Assembly: GCF_019649015.1 (NCBI RefSeq)
Contig: NZ_BLPI01000001.1
Span: forward strand, 1,897,001 to 1,961,000
Length of the DNA stretch: 64,000 nt
Source: Agarivorans litoreus
Lineage (GTDB): Bacteria > Pseudomonadota > Gammaproteobacteria > Enterobacterales > Celerinatantimonadaceae
Direction of reading: 5' to 3'
Part shown: piece by piece, positions 1 to 8,896 of the stretch
How the letters are laid out: every line of letters begins with the position of its first letter
Numbering within the stretch: the stretch's first letter is position 1
Position numbers and translations under genes: made by a program
The notes under the pieces: generated by a model
Told to the model about the DNA's origin: nothing
What the model saw: the letters and a program-made list of their open reading frames with translations, nothing else
The model's database searches: none

Positions 1-551
1 TACAGAAACAATTACCCGATTTACGCATTGGTTTAGTGCATGGCCGCATGAAACCGCAAGAAAAGCAGTGGGTAATGGAGCAGTTCAAAAACCATCAGCT
101 TGATTTACTGGTGGCTACCACCGTAATCGAGGTGGGTGTGGATGTACCTAACGCCAGTTTAATGATTATAGAAAACCCCGAACGTTTAGGTTTAGCTCAG
201 CTCCACCAGCTACGTGGCAGGGTCGGTCGAGGCCAAGTGGAAAGCCACTGCGTATTGATGTACCACAGCCCCTTGTCTAAAACCGCCAGTTCTCGTTTAA
301 GTGTATTGCGCGACAGCACCGACGGTTTTGTAATTGCCCAACGCGATATGGAAATTAGAGGCCCTGGCGAACTACTTGGCACCAAGCAAACCGGTTTAGC
401 AGAATTTAAAATTGCCGATTTAGTACGAGACCAAGCAATGATAGGTGAAGCGCAGCGCCTGGCTAAACAACTTCTTCAGCAAACACCGGTTGCTATTGAA
501 CCTTTAATTGACCGTTGGTTAGCCGGCCGCGAGCAATTCGCGCAAGCTTAG
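1..551 (+). CDS. recG: ATP-dependent DNA helicase RecG, C-terminal part (5' end outside window)
   Basis: Partial gene; the reading frame is open from base 3 and ends at the stop at 549-551. The visible 182 residues are the second RecA-like helicase domain and C-terminus of RecG: VHGRMKP, the motif V region ATTVIEVGVDVPNA and the motif VI region QLRGRVGRG, followed by the RecG-type tail DMEIRGPGELLGTKQTG. RecG remodels stalled forks and branches Holliday junctions in the cytoplasm. The GTKQTG-to-LAGREQF tail is also found as decayed copies about 0.8 and 1.8 kb downstream, so the 3' end of this gene has been duplicated. No terminator was seen directly after the stop. Family assignment is firm. 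Confidence 0.96.
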   Translation, partial: QKQLPDLRIGLVHGRMKPQEKQWVMEQFKNHQLDLLVATTVIEVGVDVPNASLMIIENPERLGLAQLHQLRGRVGRGQVESHCVLMYHSPLSKTASSRLSVLRDSTDGFVIAQRDMEIRGPGELLGTKQTGLAEFKIADLVRDQAMIGEAQRLAKQLLQQTPVAIEPLIDRWLAGREQFAQA

Positions 552-710
552 CTGAATGAAAAACTTTGTTAACTCCCTATATCACTGCTGCTCACACCGT
601 TACTTAATACCTACGTAGGACTTCATCCTTCATACTCGAGTGTGAGACACCAAAAAGTTCAATTATGCTTAACACACTTAATTATTGTCTTACATCAAAA
701 GGTGCTTGTT

Positions 711-1118
711 ATGTACGTTAAAAATAAATGCTTAGTCGCTACTCTACTTCTTTCATTATCTGCTCCTAGCTTTGCCAACATCATTGTTGATACACAAAAT
801 GTAGATACTGAGAAGTATCATGCAGACATGTATGAGTGTCAGGCATTATCACAACAAGTCGACCACACCCAAACAGACTCTTTAGGTCGAGATATGCTGG
901 GCTCTACCGCAAAAGGTGCAGCGCTAGGCGCAGCCGGTGGGGCAATTGCCGGTAGCAGTGGCTCTAAAGGTGCAAAAGTGGGTGCAGGTATTGGCTTGAT
1001 TGGCGGCGTACTAAAACATAGCTCTCAAAAACATCACGCAGAGCAAGAGTATACTGAAGAACAACAAGGCGTGATGAGAAATTGTATGGTGGGCAGAGGT
1101 TATAACGTACTTAACTAA
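711..1118 (+). CDS. Small glycine-zipper envelope protein, copy 1
   Basis: A 135-residue protein. I start it at the ATG at 711, behind AAAGG at 698-703, because this puts a clean Sec signal peptide (MYVKNK, then a hydrophobic run, cleavage near SFA-N) at the N-terminus; an in-frame ATG at 642 would bury it. The mature part is polar, then carries a glycine zipper of the type seen in Rickettsia 17-kDa/OmpA-like domains (GAALGAAGGAIAG, then GAKVGAGIGLIGG), a pattern that often inserts in or packs against membranes. There is no lipobox cysteine, so it is predicted periplasmic or membrane-associated. Cellular role unknown. A copy differing by one residue (Ser to Gly in the zipper) lies 1024 bp downstream. 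Confidence 0.8.
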   Translation: MYVKNKCLVATLLLSLSAPSFANIIVDTQNVDTEKYHADMYECQALSQQVDHTQTDSLGRDMLGSTAKGAALGAAGGAIAGSSGSKGAKVGAGIGLIGGVLKHSSQKHHAEQEYTEEQQGVMRNCMVGRGYNVLN

Positions 1119-1167
1119 AACTGCGTGCTTTGCTTGGTGATTGCCCTGTGCAACATCAAAACTAAAG

Positions 1168-1357
1168 GCCCTAATAAACGACTTGGCACCAAGCAAACTG
1201 GCTTAGCCAAATCTAACATCGCCGATTAAGCGCGAGACCACGCAATGATATATAGTCCAATGCGACTGGCTAAATAGCTTTACAGCAATCGCCAGTCGCC
1301 ATTGCACCCTCAACTAACCATTGGCTAACGAGCCGTGAGCAATTCGTCCAAGCTTAA
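1168..1357 (+). pseudogene. Decayed copy of the recG 3' end (copy 1)
   Basis: This stretch aligns with the recG tail at about 358-551: it keeps the DNA for LGTKQTGLA, IAD, ARDHAMI, RLAK and the final AATTCG.CCAAGCTTA, but has in-frame stops (GATTAA after IAD, AAATAG after RLAK). It is therefore a non-coding remnant. It sits directly after the glycine-zipper gene and before the lysR fragment. Confidence 0.85.
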
Positions 1358-1374
1358 TTGGATGAGACACGCTG

Positions 1375-1537
1375 CTAAGTAATGCTAAATATCTCATCGC
1401 GACACTCTTCCACCAAAATCTCCTGTAACCATAGGTACAAAGGATTTTGTCGATTGCGGTAGTGGAATACATAACCAGCATCATATTTAAGCGCCAAGCT
1501 TCTAAACGCTTCGCTTAACTGTAATTGCCTAATGCCA
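1375..1537 (-). pseudogene. Truncated 3' fragment of lysR (copy 1)
   Basis: Minus-strand reading from IRQLQLSEAFRS to EECRDEIFSIT and stop is identical to the C-terminal ~54 residues of the LysR protein encoded at 2399-3340. Upstream of 1537 the match ends abruptly and the frame continues into unrelated sequence (ending ...CEAQNG), so there is no DNA-binding domain. It is a by-product of the tandem duplication and is not expected to be functional. Confidence 0.88.
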
Positions 1538-1734
1538 TTTTGTGCTTCACATCTCTCTAAATTCGTCACAAATCCCAAGCTTTAAGCTTTCGTGCCCCTA
1601 TATCATTGTTGCCAACACCATTACTAAATAATACCTACGTAGGACTTCATCCTTCATACTTGAGTGTGAGACACCAAAAAGTTCAATTATGCTTAACACA
1701 CTTAATTATTGTCTTACATCAAAAGGTGCTTGTT

Positions 1735-2142
1735 ATGTACGTTAAAAATAAATGCTTAGTCGCTACTCTACTTCTTTCATTATCTGCTCCTAGCTTTGCC
1801 AACATCATTGTTGATACACAAAATGTAGATACTGAGAAGTATCATGCAGACATGTATGAGTGTCAGGCATTATCACAACAAGTCGACCACACCCAAACAG
1901 ACTCTTTAGGTCGAGATATGCTGGGCTCTACCGCAAAAGGTGCAGCGCTAGGCGCAGCCGGTGGGGCAATTGCCGGTGGCAGTGGCTCTAAAGGTGCAAA
2001 AGTGGGTGCAGGTATTGGCTTGATTGGCGGCGTACTAAAACATAGCTCTCAAAAACATCACGCAGAGCAAGAGTATACTGAAGAACAACAAGGCGTGATG
2101 AGAAACTGTATGGTGGGCAGAGGTTATAACGTACTTAACTAA
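1735..2142 (+). CDS. Small glycine-zipper envelope protein, copy 2
   Basis: A 135-residue protein identical to the one at 711-1118 except for Gly instead of Ser in the zipper (GAIAGGSGSKGAK). Start chosen at the ATG at 1735 behind AAAGGTG; an in-frame ATG further upstream (1606) would add an unlikely N-terminal extension before the signal peptide. Signal peptide, polar segment and Gly-zipper are all intact, as are the shared ~90 bp upstream, so both copies may be expressed. Function unknown. Confidence 0.8.
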   Translation: MYVKNKCLVATLLLSLSAPSFANIIVDTQNVDTEKYHADMYECQALSQQVDHTQTDSLGRDMLGSTAKGAALGAAGGAIAGGSGSKGAKVGAGIGLIGGVLKHSSQKHHAEQEYTEEQQGVMRNCMVGRGYNVLN

Positions 2143-2191
2143 AACTGTGTGCTTCGCTTGGTGATTGCCCTGTGCAACATCAAAACTAAAG

Positions 2192-2381
2192 GCCCTAATA
2201 AACGACTTGGCACCAAGCAAACTGGCTTAGCCAAATCTAACATCGCCGATTGAGCGCGAGACCACGCAATGATATATAGTCCAATGCGACTGGCTAAATA
2301 GCTTTACAGCAATCGCCAGTCGCCATTGCACCCTCAACTAACCATTGGCTAACGAGCCGTGAGCAATTCGTCCAAGCTTAA
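2192..2381 (+). pseudogene. Decayed copy of the recG 3' end (copy 2)
   Basis: Same remnant as at 1168-1357, shifted by 1024. The first in-frame stop is TGA here and TAA in copy 1, one of the few differences between the repeats. It lies between the second glycine-zipper gene and the 3' end of lysR. Non-coding. Confidence 0.85.
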
Positions 2382-2398
2382 TTGGATGAGACACGCTG

Positions 2399-3340
2399 CT
2401 AAGTAATGCTAAATATCTCATCGCGACACTCTTCCACCAAAATCTCCTGTAACCATAGGTACAAAGGATTTTGTCGATTGCGGTAGTGGAATACATAACC
2501 AGCATCATATTTAAGCGCCAAGCTTCTAAACGCTTCGCTTAACTGTAATTGCCTAATGCCAGGAATATCTTCTGGTGGGTAATAGGTTACGCTGGGGTAA
2601 ATTAAATCACTCACCCGCAATACATCCATAATCGACCCCGGCAGTTCGGAACGATAACCAATAGTCACCTCTACACCATAGGCAGCCAGAAACTTTTCCG
2701 CCTCGGTGCGAGCAGGACTCCAACCTGGAACATGAATTAAAGCAGTAGAGTAATGTTCAAAATCTTGCGGAGTAACAATGGTATCGGCAATAGGATGAGC
2801 TTCGCGCGCATAAACATAGATTGGCTGGCGCCATAAACGGCGTTGCACAAGCTCTTTCGAACCTTCGACTGGCAATAAACACAAGCCAAAATCAATTTGC
2901 CCGCGCTGAATTAACTCGCAAGTATCGGCGCCCCAAGTCGCCACTTGCAAGCGTAAATCGGGCGCATATTGCTGGAGTGCAACAAACAAGCGCTTAGCCA
3001 CCGATGCTAACAGCATAGGATGCATGGCAACTTTTAAAATGCCCTCTAACTTGGCGGGATCAAAGTCATTATGGTGATCAACAACATTGGCAAGCTCGGC
3101 TAAAATGCTTGGCACGCTTAGCGACAATTGTTCGGCTTTTGGGGTAGCAATAAGCCCATGTTGAGCACGTACAAAAAGCTCATCTGCAAAATGCTCTCGC
3201 AGTTTTTGTAAGCTGCGACTAATCGCTGGCTGACTAACATTCATACGTTCGGCAGTGCGGCGAGTATTAAGCTCTTGCGCCAACACCACAAACACTTTTA
3301 ATAAATTTAAATCTAGTGTCTCAAAGGAACTATTGGTCAC
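2399..3340 (-). CDS. LysR-family transcriptional regulator
   Basis: A 313-residue LysR-type regulator of normal length. Residues ~8-67 form the winged helix-turn-helix (LNLLKVFVVLAQE, then RMNVSQPAISRSLQKLREHF); residues ~95-300 form the periplasmic-binding-like effector domain. The start is a GTG at 3340 with a strong GGAGGAAG Shine-Dalgarno about 9 bases ahead. The gene is monocistronic, reads towards the duplicated region, and its last 54 codons are part of the direct repeat. The target genes and effector cannot be read from the sequence; no obvious divergent partner exists because the neighbour upstream is the glpK 3' end. Confidence 0.9.
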   Translation of the reverse strand: MTNSSFETLDLNLLKVFVVLAQELNTRRTAERMNVSQPAISRSLQKLREHFADELFVRAQHGLIATPKAEQLSLSVPSILAELANVVDHHNDFDPAKLEGILKVAMHPMLLASVAKRLFVALQQYAPDLRLQVATWGADTCELIQRGQIDFGLCLLPVEGSKELVQRRLWRQPIYVYAREAHPIADTIVTPQDFEHYSTALIHVPGWSPARTEAEKFLAAYGVEVTIGYRSELPGSIMDVLRVSDLIYPSVTYYPPEDIPGIRQLQLSEAFRSLALKYDAGYVFHYRNRQNPLYLWLQEILVEECRDEIFSIT

Positions 3341-3471
3341 CTACTTCCTCCAGCATTATTCCCCATTAAGTCTCTTAAACATTAGCAATGAATTACGCTA
3401 AGCTCATCATTTTTCGCAGAAGCTAGGCATTTACTGAGAATCAACATATAAACTTTAGCAGCAGGCACAAG

Positions 3472-3496
3472 AAAGCCGCTACTGCTTAGCGGCTTT
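3472..3496 (-). terminator. Likely terminator after glpK
   Basis: Perfect 9-bp stem AAAGCCGCT/AGCGGCTTT with a 7-base loop, placed 24 bp after the glpK stop on the minus strand and followed there by a short T-containing run (TTTCTTG). A rho-independent terminator for glpK is the simplest reading. Confidence 0.7.
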
Positions 3497-3519
3497 GCCA
3501 ATATACACCCTAAAAATGA

Positions 3520-5052
<1,533 letters not shown>

Positions 5053-5069
5053 TTAGCATTTATGTCTAT

Positions 5070-5089
5070 TATGCTCGAAAACGAACATT
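5070..5089. promoter_or_regulatory. GlpR operator upstream of glpK
   Basis: TATGCTCGAAAACGAACATT closely fits the E. coli GlpR consensus (WATGTTCGWTAWCGAACATW), with both half-sites (TGCTCG and CGAACA). A further partial half-site GAACATT follows at once. It sits between divergent glpK and glpR and could repress both. Confidence 0.8.
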
Positions 5090-5262
5090 TTAGAACATTT
5101 TTTTCAACCAAAGCGTGACAAAACTTTAATTTCATTTCAGCAATTTCTCTAAAAAGCTGCGATGCAGTTTGCGGTATCGCTTTGTTAACCGTGACAAAAA
5201 CTGCATTTTAAGTAGACTTATGACTGCGCTATAAAATGTATACCAATAAGAGAAACCCAGTT

Positions 5263-6042
5263 GTGAAGCAGACTCAACGCCATCAACAAATCTTGCAGGT
5301 GATAAAAACCCAAGGCTTTGTGGCTACCGAAGAATTAGTAGAATCACTTAATGTAAGCCCGCAAACCATTCGCCGCGACCTTAATGTATTGGCCGAACAG
5401 AAGCTGATTCACCGCCACCATGGTGGTGCTTCGTTACTATCGAGTAGCGTAGTGAACGACTCTTATTCCAGTAGAAAGATCAAACAACATCTTGAAAAAG
5501 AAAGCATTGCTCAGAAAATTGCCGAGCAAATTCCTAATGGCGCATCGCTGTTTTTGGATATTGGTACCACCGCCGAAACGATTGCAAGAGCATTATTGGA
5601 GCACCGCGATTTACGCATTATCACCAACAATATTCATGTTGCATCACTACTTATGGTTAAAGACGACTTTAATGTGATTATGGCCGGCGGCGCGTTGCGT
5701 AATAAAGATGGCGGCATAGTGGGTGAAGCCACCATCGACTTCATAAAACAATTTCGCCTAGATTATGGGATAGTAACGGTGAGCGGCATTGATTTAGATG
5801 GTTCGCTACTAGACTTTGACTACCATGAAGTAAGGGTGACTCAGGCCATTATTGCCAGTTCTCGCAACGTTATTCTTGCCGCAGACCACAGTAAGTTTGG
5901 CCGTAACGCGATGATTAACATTGGCAATATCGCGCAAATTGACCACTTGTATACCGATCGACCAGTGCCACAAGACATCAGCGAAATCCTTAAACAACAA
6001 GACGTACAGTTAACACTTTGCCCTACTCAGTTAAGCAGTTAA
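5263..6042 (+). CDS. glpR: Glycerol-3-phosphate regulon repressor
   Basis: DeoR-family repressor, 259 residues. The N-terminal winged helix contains TEELVESLNVSPQTIRRDLN, almost the same as E. coli GlpR; the effector-binding domain shows SLFLDIGTTAETIA, IVGEATIDFIKQFRLDYGI and AADHSKFGRNAM. It binds operators in glp promoters and is released by glycerol 3-phosphate. I choose the GTG at 5263 (V/M-KQTQRH, matching the start of E. coli GlpR, with AAGAGA about 10 bases ahead) rather than the in-frame ATG at 5236, which has no ribosome binding site. Its 3' end overlaps the convergent neighbour by 12 bp. Confidence 0.93.
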   Translation: MKQTQRHQQILQVIKTQGFVATEELVESLNVSPQTIRRDLNVLAEQKLIHRHHGGASLLSSSVVNDSYSSRKIKQHLEKESIAQKIAEQIPNGASLFLDIGTTAETIARALLEHRDLRIITNNIHVASLLMVKDDFNVIMAGGALRNKDGGIVGEATIDFIKQFRLDYGIVTVSGIDLDGSLLDFDYHEVRVTQAIIASSRNVILAADHSKFGRNAMINIGNIAQIDHLYTDRPVPQDISEILKQQDVQLTLCPTQLSS

Positions 6043-6777
6043 GCGCTTGCGCAGCAGTTCACCAAGAAAGCCTTTATAGCTGGTAGCCTGTTCAGGACAT
6101 AGTTGCTGCAACTGTTGGAGTTCTGCTTGGCTAATCTTGCCGCCCTCGCCATGAGCCAATAAGTAATTATCAACTTGTAGCTGGCTAAACCTTTCAATTG
6201 AGCCTCGATATTGACGAGGACTGCTGATCGGAAAGGGACAAATCAACTTTCCTTTAACCCGCAATATACAGTCGGCCACATACAAGGTTTTAGTCGCTGG
6301 GTGATAAAGCGATAAGTCACGGTCGGTATGGCCCGGAGTAAACAACACTTGCCAGTCTTCAAACCCCGGTAAGCTCTGACCATCTTTAAGCCGATGGGTA
6401 AAGTTGAGTTTGGGCGAATACCACAAATTGGCTTTAGCCCGCCGATGCCGCTTCGCAACATAATGCGCTAAGGCTAAATCCACTAAGTGATTACACCTTC
6501 CAGCAATACCTTGATACCACTCGCCGGGGTGCTCTGCACCTGCAATAGAAAGCTGGTAGCGACGCTGCAGGTAACTGGCCCCGCCGGCATGATCCGGGTG
6601 CATATGGCTTACCATCACCAACTTTAGTTGGCTAAGTGGTCGTGCTAACTGTTCACAAATAAAACGCCTAAGCATTGCAACATCAGCGCGGCAACAACCA
6701 TCCAGCAACAGCAACTTGTTCGGATACTCAATCAAAAAAACATTCTGAATATAGCCTTCCAACTGATGGATCTTCAT
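6031..6777 (-). CDS. Metallo-beta-lactamase-fold hydrolase
   Basis: A 248-residue member of the MBL superfamily. The zinc-binding signature is clear: SHMHPDHAGG (HxHxDH), FTPGHTDRDLSLY, VADC and a late LAHGEGG. No signal peptide, so cytoplasmic. The family includes glyoxalase II, lactonases and other hydrolases, and the substrate cannot be read from sequence. It lies between glpR and glpD but on the opposite strand, converging on glpR with a 12-bp overlap; a link to glycerol metabolism is only positional. The extra basic segment between the HxHxDH motif and the GHTDRD motif (YVAKRHRRAKANLWY) is notable. Confidence 0.85.
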   Translation of the reverse strand: MKIHQLEGYIQNVFLIEYPNKLLLLDGCCRADVAMLRRFICEQLARPLSQLKLVMVSHMHPDHAGGASYLQRRYQLSIAGAEHPGEWYQGIAGRCNHLVDLALAHYVAKRHRRAKANLWYSPKLNFTHRLKDGQSLPGFEDWQVLFTPGHTDRDLSLYHPATKTLYVADCILRVKGKLICPFPISSPRQYRGSIERFSQLQVDNYLLAHGEGGKISQAELQQLQQLCPEQATSYKGFLGELLRKRLTA

Positions 6778-6920
6778 AGCTTACCGCAAACAATTGTTAA
6801 CAAGATGTAACAGTTTAGAGCAAATACTCCATGCAGACAAATCTAGCCGGCAAGCTTAAAAGCGCGTTTTGCACATTTTTTTTACATCGGTAATTGTTTT
6901 TTGATCACAAATTGCTCTAT

Positions 6921-6940
6921 TATGCTCGATAACGAAACAA
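6921..6940. promoter_or_regulatory. GlpR operator upstream of glpD
   Basis: TATGCTCGATAACGAAACAA matches the GlpR operator consensus in the core (CTCGATAACGA) and shares TATGCTCG with the site at 5070-5089. It lies 30 bp before the chosen glpD start, where a bound repressor would block transcription. Confidence 0.78.
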
Positions 6941-6969
6941 AACGAACTTTATTGAAAGGATCGCTCAAC

Positions 6970-8502
6970 ATGGCACAAACAAATGACCCGCATAACTTCG
7001 ACCTAATCGTCATTGGTGGTGGTATAAACGGCGTGGGCATAGCGGCAGATGCCGCTGGCCGAGGGCAACGCGTTGCTTTGTTTGAGCAAAACGACTTAGC
7101 CAGCGCAACCTCTTCTGCGAGTTCGAAGCTTATTCACGGTGGCCTGCGTTATTTAGAGCATTATGAGTTTCGTTTAGTGAGCGAAGCCCTTAAAGAGCGT
7201 GAAGTATTGCTTAATATGGCTCCTCATCTTGTTGAGCCGATGCGTTTTCGTTTGCCACATCGCCCCCACCTACGCCCTTGGATATTGATACGCATGGGGC
7301 TATTTCTGTACGACAACCTAGCTAAACGCGGCACACTTCCCGGTTGTAAGGGCCTAAGCTTCGCTCACAGTGATGTACTAAAAAGTGATATTACCAAAGG
7401 CTTTGAATACTCTGATTGTTGGGTGGATGATGCTCGACTAGTGATTAGCAATGCTTTGCTAGCAGCTAAACACGGCGCGTTTATCGCGCCACGCCAACAA
7501 GTAGTAGCAGCCAAACGCGAAGCCAAGCATTGGTTGGTAGATGTAAAAGACATGCAAACGGGCGTGCAACAACAATATCGCTGCAACACTTTAGTTAACG
7601 CCGCTGGCCCTTGGGTTCAGCAATTTATTGAAGAGAACATGCAACAAACACCACCACGCACCATTCGCCTAGTAAAAGGCAGCCATATAGTGGTGCCAAA
7701 AATTCACGACGAGCCGCAATCCTACATTTTACAAAACACCGATAAACGCATTGTGTTTGTGATCCCTTATCAGCAGCAATACTCATTAATTGGCACTACT
7801 GATGTGGAATATCAAGGCAACCCGTCCGAGGTGGTCATCTCCGATAAAGAAGTGAGTTACTTGTGTGATGTAGTGAACCAGCACTTTACTAAGCAAATAG
7901 CGCCAAGTGATGTGATTCATACTTTTTCTGGAGTACGACCACTTTGCCAAGATGAGTCTAACGATCCTTCGGCGGTTACTCGTGACTACACCTTAGAATT
8001 AAGTGATGAAGCAGAAGGGGCTCCGCTGTTATCGGTATTTGGCGGCAAGTTAACCACTTACCGAAAACTTGCCGAAGCAGCCTTAGAAATGTTGGCTCCC
8101 CGTATTAACGATCTTGGTCCTGCGTGGACTAAAGCCTCTTTCTTACCGGGCGGCGCTATTGGCGGAGATATTCACTCTTATATTAAGCAGCAACAAGCCA
8201 ACAGCGATTTACCCACCACGCTAGTAGCCCGCTGGTGCAAGCACTACGGTAGCCAAGCCGAACAATTAATACACAATGCTAAACAGCAGGGCTTAGGTGA
8301 GCTATTTGGCGGAAACTTGTATCAATTAGAAGTCGACTACCTGTGTGAGCAAGAATGGGCCTACCGAAAAGAGGACATTTTGTGGCGCAGAACCAAACAA
8401 GGTTTAGCATTTACCGATGAACAACAGCAGCGTTTACAAGGTTATCTTAATAACAAGCATCTTCAGCAGGCATCGCTAGAAAACACCGCTCAAGCAAGCT
8501 AG
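6970..8502 (+). CDS. glpD: Aerobic glycerol-3-phosphate dehydrogenase
   Basis: A 510-residue FAD-dependent, membrane-associated enzyme that oxidises glycerol 3-phosphate to dihydroxyacetone phosphate and passes electrons to quinone. The dinucleotide-binding motif DLIVIGGGINGVGIAADAAG is at residues ~10-30; SASSKLIHGGLRYLEHYEF and VRPLCQDESNDPSAVTRDY are characteristic of GlpD. The ATG at 6970 has AAAGGA 9 bases ahead; the upstream in-frame ATG at 6901 would start before the GlpR operator and is rejected. Monocistronic, followed by a hairpin at 8517-8549. Together with glpK and glpR it completes aerobic glycerol utilisation except uptake. Confidence 0.96.
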   Translation: MAQTNDPHNFDLIVIGGGINGVGIAADAAGRGQRVALFEQNDLASATSSASSKLIHGGLRYLEHYEFRLVSEALKEREVLLNMAPHLVEPMRFRLPHRPHLRPWILIRMGLFLYDNLAKRGTLPGCKGLSFAHSDVLKSDITKGFEYSDCWVDDARLVISNALLAAKHGAFIAPRQQVVAAKREAKHWLVDVKDMQTGVQQQYRCNTLVNAAGPWVQQFIEENMQQTPPRTIRLVKGSHIVVPKIHDEPQSYILQNTDKRIVFVIPYQQQYSLIGTTDVEYQGNPSEVVISDKEVSYLCDVVNQHFTKQIAPSDVIHTFSGVRPLCQDESNDPSAVTRDYTLELSDEAEGAPLLSVFGGKLTTYRKLAEAALEMLAPRINDLGPAWTKASFLPGGAIGGDIHSYIKQQQANSDLPTTLVARWCKHYGSQAEQLIHNAKQQGLGELFGGNLYQLEVDYLCEQEWAYRKEDILWRRTKQGLAFTDEQQQRLQGYLNNKHLQQASLENTAQAS

Positions 8503-8516
8503 CTAGCCTTAACCAT

Positions 8517-8549
8517 ACCAAGCCTGATTGCTCCGCTCTCAGGCTTGGT
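8517..8549 (+). terminator. Probable terminator after glpD
   Basis: Perfect 11-bp stem ACCAAGCCTGA/TCAGGCTTGGT with an 11-base loop, beginning 15 bp after the glpD stop. The following sequence is TTGTCT and not a long T-run, so termination strength is uncertain. It could also act for the small minus-strand ORF at 8567-8743. Confidence 0.6.
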
Positions 8550-8566
8550 TGTCTAAACAAAAAAGC

Positions 8567-8743
8567 TTAACTTACACTTTTTAGCACTTGGTCAATATTG
8601 CACTGGTTATTCTGATAAACCGTTTCGGCTAAAGCTAGCGCTTCTGGTTTGCCACTTGCCTGCTCGACAGCATGTAAACCCATAGATGCCTCACCAAACC
8701 GTAAGCTAATCCCCTTAGAAATGCTGACGGTGAATCTAAGCAT
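8567..8743 (-). CDS. Possible small protein (58 residues) or gene fragment
   Basis: Minus-strand ORF from the ATG at 8743: MLRFTVSISKG..., with a helical-looking second half (QASGKPEALALAETVYQ) ending DQVLKSVS. Codon use resembles local genes and the frame stays open further upstream (...FLNWFGVWPL), which could mean the remnant of a larger protein. No good Shine-Dalgarno is visible, and I recognise no family. It is the only coding-like signal in the 394-bp gap 8503-8896; the rest of that gap holds the glpD terminator and the arn promoter region, in which I could not identify a convincing PmrA box. Confidence 0.3.
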   Translation of the reverse strand: MLRFTVSISKGISLRFGEASMGLHAVEQASGKPEALALAETVYQNNQCNIDQVLKSVS

Positions 8744-8896
8744 AAGCGGCCAAACACCAAACCAATTAAGAAAGCACTTACAAAAAACACCGATATTTAC
8801 CTAATCAACACACAAGACCGACGTTTGAGCCTTTCAATAAACCCGCAGCACGGTTAGACTTCATCCACTTTGGTATAGATATGCTGACCGAGAGTC

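Larger units (their letters stand above)
606..1537. repeat. Direct repeat, copy 1 (about 932 bp)
   Basis: Bases 606-1537 are repeated at 1630-2561 with an offset of 1024 and only about six substitutions by eye. The unit holds the end of a short intergenic region, a complete glycine-zipper gene, a decayed recG tail and the last ~54 codons of a lysR gene on the minus strand. Copy 1 breaks off after 1537, where the sequence stops matching lysR. Weaker similarity to the recG downstream flank extends left of both copies, so an older duplication underlies the recent one. Confidence 0.93.
1630..2561. repeat. Direct repeat, copy 2 (about 932 bp)
   Basis: Second copy of the unit at 606-1537. Its right part is the genuine 3' end of the full-length lysR gene, so copy 2 is anchored in the intact locus and copy 1 is the added or truncated one. 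Both copies begin with AATACCTACGTAGGACTTC, which contains the 10-bp palindrome CCTACGTAGG. Confidence 0.93.

Noticed and set aside
8744-8896. PmrA or PhoP box in front of arnB
   Set aside because: I could find only weak CTTAA-like half-sites with wrong spacing; not reported as a feature.
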